64,000 nucleotides of DNA, from the NCBI GenBank assembly GCA_964564635.1, contig CAZMAR010000002.1, positions 1 to 64,000 of the forward strand, in the 5' to 3' direction. How positions within the stretch are numbered: position 1 is the first letter of the stretch; each line of letters begins with the position of its first letter. Positions 27,193 through 36,501 of the stretch are shown in pieces. The notes below the pieces were generated by a model. The model was given only the letters and a program-made list of their open reading frames with translations. It was not told the DNA's origin and did not search any database. A program made the translations under genes and the position numbers. Source of the stretch: Tepidaquicella sp964564635. Its GTDB lineage: Bacteria > Bacteroidota > Ignavibacteria > Tepidaquicellales > Tepidaquicellaceae.

Positions 27193-28937
27193 TAGTATTT
27201 TCTCTCCTGTGGTTGATAATTTAATATTGTAACCGGTTTATATTTTAGTTTAATTCCTTTATCAGTTTTAAATGCGAATGTATGTTTAAGCCAGTTAACA
27301 TCATCACGCTTTTCATAATCTGTTCGCCAGTGAGCGCCTCTGCATTCTTTTCTTTCGAGTGCTCCGAGAATAATTACTTCTGAAAATTCCAGCAGGTTAC
27401 CAGTCTCAATAATTTCCATCAATTCTGTATTAAATACTTTCCCTTTAAATGAAAGATTGACCTGTTTAAATCGTTCTTTTAATGAACTCAATGTTTCAAG
27501 TGCAGATTTTAAATCTTTCTCATTACGAAATACACCGCATTTATTGGTCATTTCTTCTTTTAAAATTTTCCTAATTACATCTGCGTTTTCACTACCATTC
27601 CTTGAAAATAATTGATTTATAAATTCTTTATCTGACTCTCCGGTATTAAGTGGTAACGGAGACAGGTCTGCTTCCTGCAAGAATTTTAGAATTGTTTTTC
27701 CTGCTCTTCTTCCATGTACAACTGCATCAAGAAGAGAGTTTGTACCAAGTCTATTTGCTCCGTGTACAGAAATACAGGCGCATTCTCCAGCAGCAAAAAA
27801 GCCAGTAACTAATTTCCCTTTTTCATTTGCACAAACATTTCCATACAGGTCAGTAGGAATTCCTCCCATTGAGTAGTGGGCAGTAGGAAGAATAGGAATA
27901 GGTTGTTCAGCGGGATCTATACCTGCATAAGTTTTTGCAAATCCTGTAATTTCTGGCAACCGCTCTTTTAGTTTCTCTCTTCCCAAATGAGTCAGGTCAA
28001 GATATACATAATTTTTTCCGTTTATACCTCTACCTTCATTGATTTCTGTTTGAATACTACGAGTAACCATATCTCTTGGAGCAAGTTCCATAACGGTTGG
28101 GGCATAGTTTTTCATAAATCTTTCACCGTTATTATTCAATAAATACCCTCCTTCACCTCTTGCTCCTTCTGTAACTAAAATCCCAAGAGGATATAGACCA
28201 GTTGGGTGAAATTGTACAAATTCCATATCTTCCAACGGGACTCCTGCTCTGAAAGCAATTGCGACCCCATCGCCGGAATTTGCGTAGGCGTTTGAAGTAA
28301 CCCGATATGCTCTACCATAACCACCGGTTGCGAATAAAACTGCTTTGGAATGGAATATATGGATTGAAGTGTCTTTCAGGTTTATAGCAACAACGCCACG
28401 ACAAATATTATTCTCAAGAATTAAAGAGGTAATGAAATACTCTGAGAAGAACTTTACATTGTTTTTCACACACTGTTCATAAAGAGTGTGCAGAATAACA
28501 TGTCCAGTTCTATCTGCAGAATAGCAAGCTCTAAGAACGGGAACGCGTTTTTTATTCCCCTGTGCATCAACAACTTCTTTTGTATGACCACCGAATTGTC
28601 TTTGTGCAATCTTTCCTTCCTTCGTTCTACTGAAAGGAACACCCATATGTTCAAGTTCATAAATTACTTCAGGGGCTTCCTTAATCATCATTTCTATAGC
28701 GTCTTGGTCACCAAGGTAATCACTACCTTTTACAGTATCAAAAATATGCCATTCAATACAGTCTGGTTCTTCATTGCCAAGGGCAGCTGCAATTCCTCCC
28801 TGTGCAGCACCAGAGTGTGAACGGGTGGGAAATACTTTAGATATAACAGCTACTTTCGCATGACTTGATGTTTCCACTGCAGCTCGCAATCCAGCCAGAC
28901 CTGCCCCTACAATAACTAAATCATATTGATGTATCAT
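27192..28937 (-). CDS. sdhA: Succinate dehydrogenase/fumarate reductase flavoprotein subunit
   Basis: A 581-residue FAD enzyme that interconverts succinate and fumarate. The FAD fold starts with VIVGAGLAGLRAA (about 8-20). TRSHSGAAQGGIAAALG contains the His that normally carries covalent FAD. Active-site elements are FVQFHPTGLYPLG, TEGARGEGGYLLNNNGERF and HGANRLGTNSLLDAVVHG. The length is normal. It is the first gene of a likely sdhA-sdhB-acp-oxoamine synthase unit. The region upstream, where sdhC often sits, contains only degraded sequence. Confidence 0.96.
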   Translation of the reverse strand: MIHQYDLVIVGAGLAGLRAAVETSSHAKVAVISKVFPTRSHSGAAQGGIAAALGNEEPDCIEWHIFDTVKGSDYLGDQDAIEMMIKEAPEVIYELEHMGVPFSRTKEGKIAQRQFGGHTKEVVDAQGNKKRVPVLRACYSADRTGHVILHTLYEQCVKNNVKFFSEYFITSLILENNICRGVVAINLKDTSIHIFHSKAVLFATGGYGRAYRVTSNAYANSGDGVAIAFRAGVPLEDMEFVQFHPTGLYPLGILVTEGARGEGGYLLNNNGERFMKNYAPTVMELAPRDMVTRSIQTEINEGRGINGKNYVYLDLTHLGREKLKERLPEITGFAKTYAGIDPAEQPIPILPTAHYSMGGIPTDLYGNVCANEKGKLVTGFFAAGECACISVHGANRLGTNSLLDAVVHGRRAGKTILKFLQEADLSPLPLNTGESDKEFINQLFSRNGSENADVIRKILKEEMTNKCGVFRNEKDLKSALETLSSLKERFKQVNLSFKGKVFNTELMEIIETGNLLEFSEVIILGALERKECRGAHWRTDYEKRDDVNWLKHTFAFKTDKGIKLKYKPVTILNYQPQERKY

Positions 28938-29103
28938 ATAATATTTAATTTATAAAATTGCAAATTTTAATTCCTATAAAAATAATCAAAATATATAAAA
29001 AGTTAAGTCAATAAAATCTGGTATAAATTATAAAAGTAAGTATATTTTATCGGAAAAATATTTTTAAAAACATTTTTTTCAAAAATTATCCTATAATAAG
29101 CAT

Positions 29104-29443
29104 AAAAATGGTATATTAAATATTGTTTTACAAAAAGAAGAAGTTCAAACTGAAGAAATTATTGTAACTGCAAGTTCATTTTTCTCAGTAGAAAATTCAA
29201 AACTTACTTTAACTCCCCCCTCGAAATTGTCAGAATTCTTAGGAGTGTGATGCTGATTTATATAGGGCAATTACTACTTTTCCTGATTCAAATCTTGATT
29301 TAAAAAAATATTATGCATTTAAAGAAACTTCAGCTAATTATGATATTACTCATACCCTAAACCTTGTAACAAGTTATTATATAACCGAGAAGTTAACTTT
29401 AGGAATTTCTTATATAATTTCAACAGGCAAACCTAATGAATAA
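29104..29443 (+). pseudogene. Remnant of a TonB-dependent receptor gene
   Basis: Two fragments can be read. The first (29104-29250) gives EEIIVTASSFFSVENSKL and ends at TGA. One base of frameshift later (from 29249) the reading DADLYRAITTFPDSN resumes, the usual plug-domain continuation. It is then joined directly to KETSANYDITHTLNLVTSYY and ISYIISTGKPNE, which looks like the C-terminal barrel strands of the same kind of receptor. A normal receptor has 600 or more residues between those points, so this is a decayed gene with a frameshift and a large internal deletion. It has no start codon or signal peptide. Confidence 0.7.
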
Positions 29444-29627
29444 GGAACCCGAAAATAAAGAATTGCTGAAGAAATATACAGAAATAGAATTAAAATTTAT
29501 TGACTAATCAATAGAACTAAAAAGCAACTTTGCAGATGCTTATATCTCAAAACTTTTACTAACTTTCAATCGTTGGATGTATGAATCAGAAAAAACGAAA
29601 ATTAAACTGAAACTGATGTTAATATAA
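29436..29627 (+). pseudogene. Possible remnant of a TPR-type gene
   Basis: An open stretch interrupted by a TAA at 29505-29507 reads LLKKYTEIELKFID, then SIELKSNFADAYISKLLL. The phrase IELxxNFADAY is typical of a tetratricopeptide helix pair. It overlaps the end of the receptor wreck by a few bases. It is too short to assign a parent gene, and the match rests on a short motif, so confidence is low. Confidence 0.25.
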
Positions 29628-29629
29628 GA

Positions 29630-30526
29630 TTAAACTTTTTCTGCTTCTGATTTTCCGAAGAGTCCAGTAGGCTTAAATAGAAGTATAATAATTAATATAC
29701 CAAAAGCAATCGCATCTCTAAAAGTAGGAGAAATATATCCAACAGTAAGAGTTTCAATAGTACCTATAATTATTCCCCCAATCACAGCCCCAACAAAGTT
29801 ACCTATACCACCAAGAACAGCTGCAACGAATGCTTTAATTCCTGGTAGTAATCCCATTAGAGGTTCTATGCTTGGATAATTTATACTATATAAGATTCCA
29901 GCAGCACCAGCAAGAGAAGAGCCAAGAATAAATGTAAAAGAAATAACATTATCAATATTAATACCCATAAGAGCAGCGGCTGTAAGGTTATTTGACACAG
30001 CACGTACAGCAATACCAATTTTGGTTCGTTTTACAATAAGGGTTAAAAGTAACATTAATAAAAAAGAAATAAATATAACAATAACCTGATCAGAACCAAT
30101 AGAAAGTTCACCAATATTAATTTTAAAATTTTCAAGTAAAGTCGGATATGCACGAGGGCTTGCTCCGAAAATTAACTGCCCTGTATACTGTAGAAATAAA
30201 GAAACGCCAATAGCGGTAATAAGAACCGTAAGTTTTGTTTCCTTTCTAAGAGGTTTATAGGCAACTTTTTCAATTACAACACCAACCATAGCAGTAATAA
30301 GCATAGTTGAAATAATAACAAGTAAAAAACCTAATAAAGAACTACCCTGCATACCGGCAACAGCCGCTATATAATATCCGGAAAAAGCCCCGAGCATAAA
30401 AACTTCACCGTGAGCAAAATTAATAAATTTCAAAATACCATAAACCATTGCATATCCTAATGCAATAAGTGCATAGATACTTCCAAGAGAGATACCATTT
30501 ATTAATTGTTGTAAAAACTCATTCAT
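29630..30526 (-). CDS. livH: Branched-chain amino acid ABC transporter permease (LivH family)
   Basis: A 298-residue inner-membrane permease with about eight helices. The opening LQQLINGISLGSIYALIALGYAMVYGILKFINFAHGE, split here over residues 5-41, is the LivH hallmark. The cytoplasmic loop KRTKIGIAVRAVSNNLTAAALMGIN (about 165-189) carries the contact to the ATPase. It overlaps the binding-protein gene by 4 bases (ATGA). LivM, LivG and LivF, needed for a complete transporter, are absent downstream, where only degraded sequence and sdhA are found. Confidence 0.92.
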   Translation of the reverse strand: MNEFLQQLINGISLGSIYALIALGYAMVYGILKFINFAHGEVFMLGAFSGYYIAAVAGMQGSSLLGFLLVIISTMLITAMVGVVIEKVAYKPLRKETKLTVLITAIGVSLFLQYTGQLIFGASPRAYPTLLENFKINIGELSIGSDQVIVIFISFLLMLLLTLIVKRTKIGIAVRAVSNNLTAAALMGINIDNVISFTFILGSSLAGAAGILYSINYPSIEPLMGLLPGIKAFVAAVLGGIGNFVGAVIGGIIIGTIETLTVGYISPTFRDAIAFGILIIILLFKPTGLFGKSEAEKV

Positions 30527-31671
30527 GGATTTATGGTTTCTTTATATTTGAATTCACCATTTTTTATTTGAATAATAACGCAAGGTTTAATTGCATTCCT
30601 TTGTTCATTAATTGTAATAGTTCCTGTTACACTTTTAAAATTCTTCGTTTGGGCTAATGCATCTCTAATCTTAGCACCTTCAGTAGAGTTTGCTCTTTTA
30701 ATAGCATCAAAAAGAATCATAGCAGCATCATATCCAAGAAATGCATAACAATCCGGTTGCTCATTATATTTTGTTCTATACTTATTCAGGAAATCCTGAA
30801 CTAAAGGAGACTGGTCTTCTACCGATACATGTGTGGAAAAATAACACCCTTCAAGACACTCTTTTGCTTCCCCCTCAACAAGTTTTTCTGATTCCCAGCC
30901 ATCACCACCAAACAGGGGAACTGTAATACCCGCATCCCTTGCCTGAATAGAAATAAGATTTACATCTGTATAATATCCTGGAATAAAAATCGCTTCAGGA
31001 TTCTTAGCTTTAATATCTGTTAACTGTGCTTTGAAATCTTTATCACCGGCGGAATACTTTTGTTCTGCAACAATTTCCCCTCCAAGTGATGTAAATGAAA
31101 GTTTAAAGGCTTCCGCTAATCCTGTTGAATATGCATTTTTCTGGTCGATAAGTAGAGCAACTCGTTTAATTTTCAAACTATTAATTGCAAACTTTGCATT
31201 AACCACTGCCTGAAAAGAATCTGTAAAACAAACTCTAAATATATAATCACCGAGCTTAGTAACTTCAGGATTAGTTGAGGCAGGGGTAATCATAGGAATT
31301 TTAGCATTTTGACAAATTGGAGCTGCTGCCTTACTACGAGAAGAGGCAACCTCACCAAGAACAGCAACAACTTTATTAACATTAATTAATTTATTGACAA
31401 CAGAAATAGTTTCATTATTTTTCCCCTGATTATCCTCTGTAACAACTTCAACTTGCTTACCAAGTAATCCGCCTGATTTATTAATTTCTTCAACAGCTAA
31501 TCTTATTCCTTTATCCTGCGATTGTCCAAAAGTTGCTTCATTACCAGTTAAGGAAGCAAATTGCCCAATAACAATAACATTTTCATTTTTATTTCCTTCA
31601 CATCCAATAAATCCAATAAATAAGAACACAAGAACAAGAAAAGAAATAAAAAATAATTTATAGCTTTTCAT
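30523..31671 (-). CDS. Branched-chain amino acid ABC transporter substrate-binding lipoprotein
   Basis: A 382-residue periplasmic binding protein of the LivJ/LivK (peripla_BP_6) family. The signal peptide ends in a lipobox-like FIGC with Cys24, so it is probably lipid-anchored. The body shows VIVIGQFASLTGNEATFGQ, GIRLAVEEINKSGGLLGK, GEVASSRSKAAAPICQ and PMITPASTNPEVTKLG, all standard for the family. It is translationally coupled to livH. Ligands may be branched-chain amino acids, other amino acids or amides; this cannot be decided from sequence. Confidence 0.92.
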   Translation of the reverse strand: MKSYKLFFISFLVLVFLFIGFIGCEGNKNENVIVIGQFASLTGNEATFGQSQDKGIRLAVEEINKSGGLLGKQVEVVTEDNQGKNNETISVVNKLINVNKVVAVLGEVASSRSKAAAPICQNAKIPMITPASTNPEVTKLGDYIFRVCFTDSFQAVVNAKFAINSLKIKRVALLIDQKNAYSTGLAEAFKLSFTSLGGEIVAEQKYSAGDKDFKAQLTDIKAKNPEAIFIPGYYTDVNLISIQARDAGITVPLFGGDGWESEKLVEGEAKECLEGCYFSTHVSVEDQSPLVQDFLNKYRTKYNEQPDCYAFLGYDAAMILFDAIKRANSTEGAKIRDALAQTKNFKSVTGTITINEQRNAIKPCVIIQIKNGEFKYKETINP

Positions 31672-31913
31672 ATTCTTTAACTTTTATGAATAAAAATTTT
31701 TGAAAAATCACTATGAGCTAAATTTATATAATAATAATTCAATTATATTAAAATTAAAATGATAAAATAAAATGTAGGGACTTTCACAAGCAATATTTTA
31801 ACATAATTAAGAAAAACCGCTGGGTTTTTCAATAAACAATAATTTTTTATAATTAATTAACAAATGCATAACATTAATTATTCTTTCTTTACTTTAACAT
31901 AATACCATAAAAC

Positions 31914-31921
31914 TATTTTTG
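31914..31921 (+). promoter_or_regulatory. Candidate Bacteroidota-type -7 promoter box
   Basis: TATTTTTG matches the Bacteroidota primary-sigma -7 consensus TAnnTTTG exactly and lies 19 bases before the ATG of the TonB-dependent receptor gene. The -33 region (CTTTAC/TTTA, about 31887-31892) is only a partial match, so the call is tentative. AT-rich DNA gives such boxes by chance. Confidence 0.35.
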
Positions 31922-31940
31922 AATATAAAAAACCTATTTT

Positions 31941-34724
31941 ATGAAAAATTTTATCTATCTTTTAATTTCACTCCTGCTTATAACAGCAGGCAATATTTTT
32001 TCACAATCAATCATCGGTAAGGTAATAGATGGAGTAACATCAGAAGTTCTTATCGGTGCAACTATAAAAGTTGAAGGTACTAAAATGGGAGCGGTAACAG
32101 ATCTTGATGGGAAGTATGAAATTATTCTTTCTCCTGGAAAGTATAACTTAATTATTTCATATATAGGATTTAATGATAAATATATCAAAGATGTAAATGT
32201 ATCCAATAATTCAGTAACATATATAGATGTAACTTTAACTCCTTCTAACCTTACTACAGAAGAAATTACTATAGAAGCAAATGTATCTCTATCAAATGAA
32301 CAGGCATTGCTTGTAGAGAAGAAAAATTCAGATAAAATAACAGATGGGATAACCTCTCAACAAATAAAAAAAGTACCAGATGCTGCTGCTTCTGATGTGC
32401 TAAAAAGAATAACAGGGTTATCAATAGTTAAAGATAAGTTTGTATTCGTAAGGGGCACATCTGAACGATACAACAACACAACCTTAAACGGTGCAATAAT
32501 TCCAAGTAGTGAACCCGATAAAAAATCTTTTTCCTTTGATTTGTTTCCATCAAACCTACTTGAAAATATTATTGTATCGAAAACTTTTACCCCCGACCAG
32601 CCGGGAAACTTTTCAGGAGGTTTAGTTCAAATACAGACAAAAGATTTTCCTGAATCATTTACATTTAATTTTTCAATAAGTACTTCATATAACAACTTTA
32701 CAACAGGAAAAGAATTCCTGACCTATAATGCAGGAGAAAATAAATTTCTCTTTATAAACCTCGGGACTGATAATGGAAGTCGTGAGTTACCTTCAATAAT
32801 TCCTGACAACCCAATAAAAAATTCCCGGTTTTCAAATTCAGAAATAAATGAATTTAGCCGTGCCTTTCCTAACAATTGGTCACAAACAAAAAAAACAGCT
32901 CCAATTAATAGCGGATTTCAAACATCTATAGGTGGGGTTTTAAAAGCAGGTAAAGTACCTATCGGTTTCCTTGCTGCCTATTCATACAAAAGCTCATTCA
33001 CAAACAAAGATCTTGAAAATAATTTGTATAATACAGATTATACACAGTTAAGTGGATATACAGGAACAAGTTCAGAATTCTCTGTTCTATGGGGAGGGCT
33101 AATCAATATAAATGCGAAATTTAATGATTATAACAAACTTAGCATAAAATCTACCTTTACATTATCTTCAGAAGATGAAACGGAGCAATATCATGGTTTT
33201 TACAACCCAGAACAGGTTGAAAGAAAATTATATGTAACAAGATTTGTACAGCGGAGTTTATCTTCTTATCAATTGCTTGGGGAGCATTTTTTATTTAATA
33301 AACTATCTGTTAATTGGAACGCATCCTATTCAGAGTCAAGGAGAAAAGAACCCGATGCAAAAACAATGACATACCAGAGAGAAATGGGATCAAATGAAGA
33401 ATATTTTGCAGCATTAAATTATAATGTGGGAAATGACTTTTCAGGTGGGAGGTTCTTCTCAAACTTAACTGATATTTCAAGAGGTCTTAATGTTAATTTT
33501 GAATTACCATTAAAAATTAATTTATTCACTGATTATCCCCTAAATTCTAAAATAAAATTTGGAACCTCATTAATTGGTACAGACAGAAATTTTATTGCAA
33601 GAAACTTTGGTCCTGCTCTTTATATGAATGCTCCAATATCTTTAATCTATCAACCAATAGAAAAAATATTTAGTTCAGAAAACTTTGGAGATAAGAAATT
33701 ATTCTATGACGAATTAACAAAAGAATCAGATAGATATGCTGCCTTTGATAATCTCTATGCAGGATATGCTATGATAGATTTATCATTTAATAAATTTAGA
33801 TTCATAATGGGCGGTAGATATGAGTATTCAGAGCAAAATGTTAATACAGCCGGGTTTATCTCTGAAAGAATTTATAATAACTTATTAAATAAAGATATTT
33901 TACCCTCTTTAAATATTATTTATAAACTGAATGATAATACCAATATTCGCGTCGCATATTCTCAAACTGTTGCAAGACCAGAGTTAAGGGAAATTGCTCC
34001 ATTTTCCTATGTTGATTTTGTTTCAGGAATTACTGTATTCGGAAATTCTATAGATTTAAGGAGAACACTAATTAGAAATTATGATATAAGATATGAATAT
34101 TTTCCTGGAGCAGGAGAATTGATATCATTAAGTCTGTTTTATAAGAGAATAGATGCTCCAATAGAAGATGTTTTTATTTCCACAAATACAAATAAGTTAA
34201 AGACCTTTAAAAATGCTGAAAGAGGTGCGGATAATTTCGGTTTAGAATTAGAATTAAGAAAGAATCTTGGTTTTATAACAAGACATCTGGAAGATTTCGC
34301 AATCATTGGAAACTGTACTTTTGTATATTCAGAGGTCAATCTCGAAGGAATCGGAACGGTTTCAACCTCTCAAAAAAGAAGAATGCAGGGACAATCTCCA
34401 TATATGATTAATTTAGGTTTATTCTATGATAATTATGATTTAGGTATTAGCGGAAATATTGTTTACAATAGATTTGGTGACAGAATATCAGAGGTTGGAT
34501 TGAGTGGTTATTCAGATATATTTGAAGTTGGAAATGACTTAATTGATTTCACAATATCAAAACGAATTCCATTCTTTGCACATAACTTAGAAGTTAAATT
34601 TAGTGTTAAAGATTTACTCAATCAGGATAAAGTATTCAAACAGAATGTAAATAACGAGGATAAGATTGTAAGAAGAATTAAAACAGGTTCTAACTACAAT
34701 ATAACATTATCATATAAGTTTTGA
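31941..34724 (+). CDS. TonB-dependent outer-membrane receptor with carboxypeptidase-like N-domain
   Basis: A 927-residue outer-membrane receptor. A signal peptide (about 1-21, ending NIFSQ) is followed by a CarboxypepD_reg-like fold (about 22-105: IIGKVIDGVTSEVLIGATI, TDLDGKYEI). A plug domain spans about 115-230 (SDVLKRITGLSIVKDKFVFV, then RGTSERYNNTTLNG). The rest is a 22-stranded-type barrel ending in ITLSYKF with the expected terminal aromatic. The extended N-domain is the SusC/FecA-like Bacteroidota type. The substrate is unknown. A T9SS-secreted protein starts 35 bases after its stop, giving a paired arrangement. Confidence 0.92.
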   Translation: MKNFIYLLISLLLITAGNIFSQSIIGKVIDGVTSEVLIGATIKVEGTKMGAVTDLDGKYEIILSPGKYNLIISYIGFNDKYIKDVNVSNNSVTYIDVTLTPSNLTTEEITIEANVSLSNEQALLVEKKNSDKITDGITSQQIKKVPDAAASDVLKRITGLSIVKDKFVFVRGTSERYNNTTLNGAIIPSSEPDKKSFSFDLFPSNLLENIIVSKTFTPDQPGNFSGGLVQIQTKDFPESFTFNFSISTSYNNFTTGKEFLTYNAGENKFLFINLGTDNGSRELPSIIPDNPIKNSRFSNSEINEFSRAFPNNWSQTKKTAPINSGFQTSIGGVLKAGKVPIGFLAAYSYKSSFTNKDLENNLYNTDYTQLSGYTGTSSEFSVLWGGLININAKFNDYNKLSIKSTFTLSSEDETEQYHGFYNPEQVERKLYVTRFVQRSLSSYQLLGEHFLFNKLSVNWNASYSESRRKEPDAKTMTYQREMGSNEEYFAALNYNVGNDFSGGRFFSNLTDISRGLNVNFELPLKINLFTDYPLNSKIKFGTSLIGTDRNFIARNFGPALYMNAPISLIYQPIEKIFSSENFGDKKLFYDELTKESDRYAAFDNLYAGYAMIDLSFNKFRFIMGGRYEYSEQNVNTAGFISERIYNNLLNKDILPSLNIIYKLNDNTNIRVAYSQTVARPELREIAPFSYVDFVSGITVFGNSIDLRRTLIRNYDIRYEYFPGAGELISLSLFYKRIDAPIEDVFISTNTNKLKTFKNAERGADNFGLELELRKNLGFITRHLEDFAIIGNCTFVYSEVNLEGIGTVSTSQKRRMQGQSPYMINLGLFYDNYDLGISGNIVYNRFGDRISEVGLSGYSDIFEVGNDLIDFTISKRIPFFAHNLEVKFSVKDLLNQDKVFKQNVNNEDKIVRRIKTGSNYNITLSYKF

Positions 34725-34759
34725 ATATAATAACTAAAAACAAAAAAGGAGAAACAAAA

Positions 34760-36415
34760 ATGAAAAAATCTTTCTTATTACTATGTGTAATAATTCTGTT
34801 AAATATAACAGAATTATCAAAGGCTCAGATTACCTATGATTCTACAACATTGAACAACAACAATATAACAAGTAATGTAACTCTTTACAGTAATGTAAGG
34901 TACATATTAAAGGGTTTTGTTTATGTGAAAGAACCTGCCATATTAACAATTCAACCGGGAACGGTTATCTATGGTGACAAAGCAACAACAGGAACTCTTA
35001 TTATTGAAAGAGGAGCAAAAATTATTGCAGATGGTACAGTTTCTAATCCCATAATATTCACAAGTCGAATTCCTGCAGGACAAAGAGGACCTGGAGACTG
35101 GGGAGGAATAATACTTCTGGGAAGAGCAAAAATCAACACTGTAAGTGGTGCTGACACTGCAGCAATAGAAGGATTACCCCCTTATGTACAACCTGCATAT
35201 TATGGAGGTCAGAATGATGATGATAATTCAGGTATACTAAGATATGTAAGGATAGAGTTTCCTGGAATAAATCTAACTGGAACAAGCGGTAATGAAATTA
35301 ATGGATTAACAATGGGGGGAGTAGGAAAAGGAACAATAATTGAATATGTACAGGTAAGTTACTGTGGTGATGACGCTTTTGAGTGGTTTGGAGGTACAGT
35401 TAATGGAAGATATTTAATAGCATATAAGAATGTTGATGACGACTTTGATCAGGATAATGGATTCAGAGGAAAGTTACAATTTTTACTGGGCGTAAGAGAT
35501 TCTAATATTGCTGATGTTAGTGGCTCTAATGGGTTTGAAGTTGACAATAATGCAAACAATCCATTTAATTATAACACTCCAAGAACACAATCAATTGTAA
35601 GCAATGCAACAATTATCGGTCCAAAACGAGACACAAATTCAGTAGTTAATCCAAATTTTAAAAGATCAATGCATTTGAGGAGAAATATGCTTTCGAGTTT
35701 TTATAATTCAATATATATGGGTTATCCTGATGCAATACTGTTTGATGGAATTGGAGTTGCAAATGCGTGTCTCGGAGATACAATTCAAATAAGAAATTGT
35801 GTCTTCGCAGGATGTCCGGGAGGTTTCAAAAAAACAACAGATGCAGGTGCAAACTTTAATCCTACAACATGGATTAACACATCAAGTTTTCAAAATACGG
35901 TTTATACTTTGAACACTCAAGTTCAATTAACCAATCCGTACGGTTTTGAAAATAATGCAAATTTCCTTCCTTTACCAGGTAGTCCGGTATTGAGCGGAGC
36001 AAGTTTTACAAACCCAAATTTGAGTGACCCATTCTTCACTCCTGTTTCTTATAGAGGTGCTTTTGGAAGTGTAAATTGGACTGCTGGCTGGGCTAATTTT
36101 GACCCGCAAAATTATAACATTTCTGTAAAGAAAATCTCCACAACTGTTCCAGAGATGTATTTATTAAACCAAAATTATCCCAATCCTTTTAATCCAACAA
36201 CAAAAATCAGATTTGCAATTCCCAAAAGTGGGCTTATTTCTCTTAAAGTATATGATATCACCGGAAAAGAAATTGCTACTTTAATAGAAGATAATTTACA
36301 ACCCGGAACCTACGAGTATGAGTTTAATGCTTCCGGGTTATCTTCAGGAATTTACTTCTATAAACTAAGTAGCAGTGAATACATCGAAACAAAGAAGATG
36401 TTACTTATAAAATAG
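34760..36415 (+). CDS. T9SS-secreted protein, paired with the upstream TonB-dependent receptor
   Basis: A 551-residue exported protein. I chose ATG 34760 (MKKSFLLLCVI) because AAAGGAG precedes it and a signal peptide begins there. The body (about 25-460) lacks a domain I can name with certainty. It has Gly/Asn-rich beta-helix-like stretches (ILTIQPGTVIYGDKATTGTL, IFTSRIPAGQRGPGDWGGII) and an acidic block DDDFDQDNGFRGKL that could bind Ca2+. Residues about 465-551 are the T9SS type A sorting domain with LNQNYPNPFNPTTKI and the terminal KKMLLIK, expected to be cleaved on export. Coupling with the receptor gene suggests a surface binding partner, but this is inference. Confidence 0.85.
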   Translation: MKKSFLLLCVIILLNITELSKAQITYDSTTLNNNNITSNVTLYSNVRYILKGFVYVKEPAILTIQPGTVIYGDKATTGTLIIERGAKIIADGTVSNPIIFTSRIPAGQRGPGDWGGIILLGRAKINTVSGADTAAIEGLPPYVQPAYYGGQNDDDNSGILRYVRIEFPGINLTGTSGNEINGLTMGGVGKGTIIEYVQVSYCGDDAFEWFGGTVNGRYLIAYKNVDDDFDQDNGFRGKLQFLLGVRDSNIADVSGSNGFEVDNNANNPFNYNTPRTQSIVSNATIIGPKRDTNSVVNPNFKRSMHLRRNMLSSFYNSIYMGYPDAILFDGIGVANACLGDTIQIRNCVFAGCPGGFKKTTDAGANFNPTTWINTSSFQNTVYTLNTQVQLTNPYGFENNANFLPLPGSPVLSGASFTNPNLSDPFFTPVSYRGAFGSVNWTAGWANFDPQNYNISVKKISTTVPEMYLLNQNYPNPFNPTTKIRFAIPKSGLISLKVYDITGKEIATLIEDNLQPGTYEYEFNASGLSSGIYFYKLSSSEYIETKKMLLIK

Positions 36416-36442
36416 GTGTTCATAAAATAGGAAAAAAATAAT

Positions 36443-36479
36443 AAAAGCAGATTTACAATTTAGAGTAAATCTGCTTTTT
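36443..36479. terminator. Bidirectional intrinsic terminator
   Basis: AAAAGCAGATTTAC (36443-36456) pairs with GTAAATCTGCTTTT (36465-36478) around an 8-base loop, with T runs on both strands. It lies between convergent genes ending at 36415 and 36502, so it can serve both. Confidence 0.85.
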
Positions 36480-36501
36480 CTATTAATAAAACAACTTAAA
36501 A

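Noticed and set aside
31811..31830. Hairpin GAAAAACC-gctg-GGTTTTTC upstream of the receptor gene
   Set aside because: Short, with no U tract and no gene ending here; it may be chance in AT-rich DNA.
34721..34759. Start of the T9SS protein at 34721
   Set aside because: It would put 13 polar residues before the signal peptide; the ATG at 34760 has a good ribosome site.
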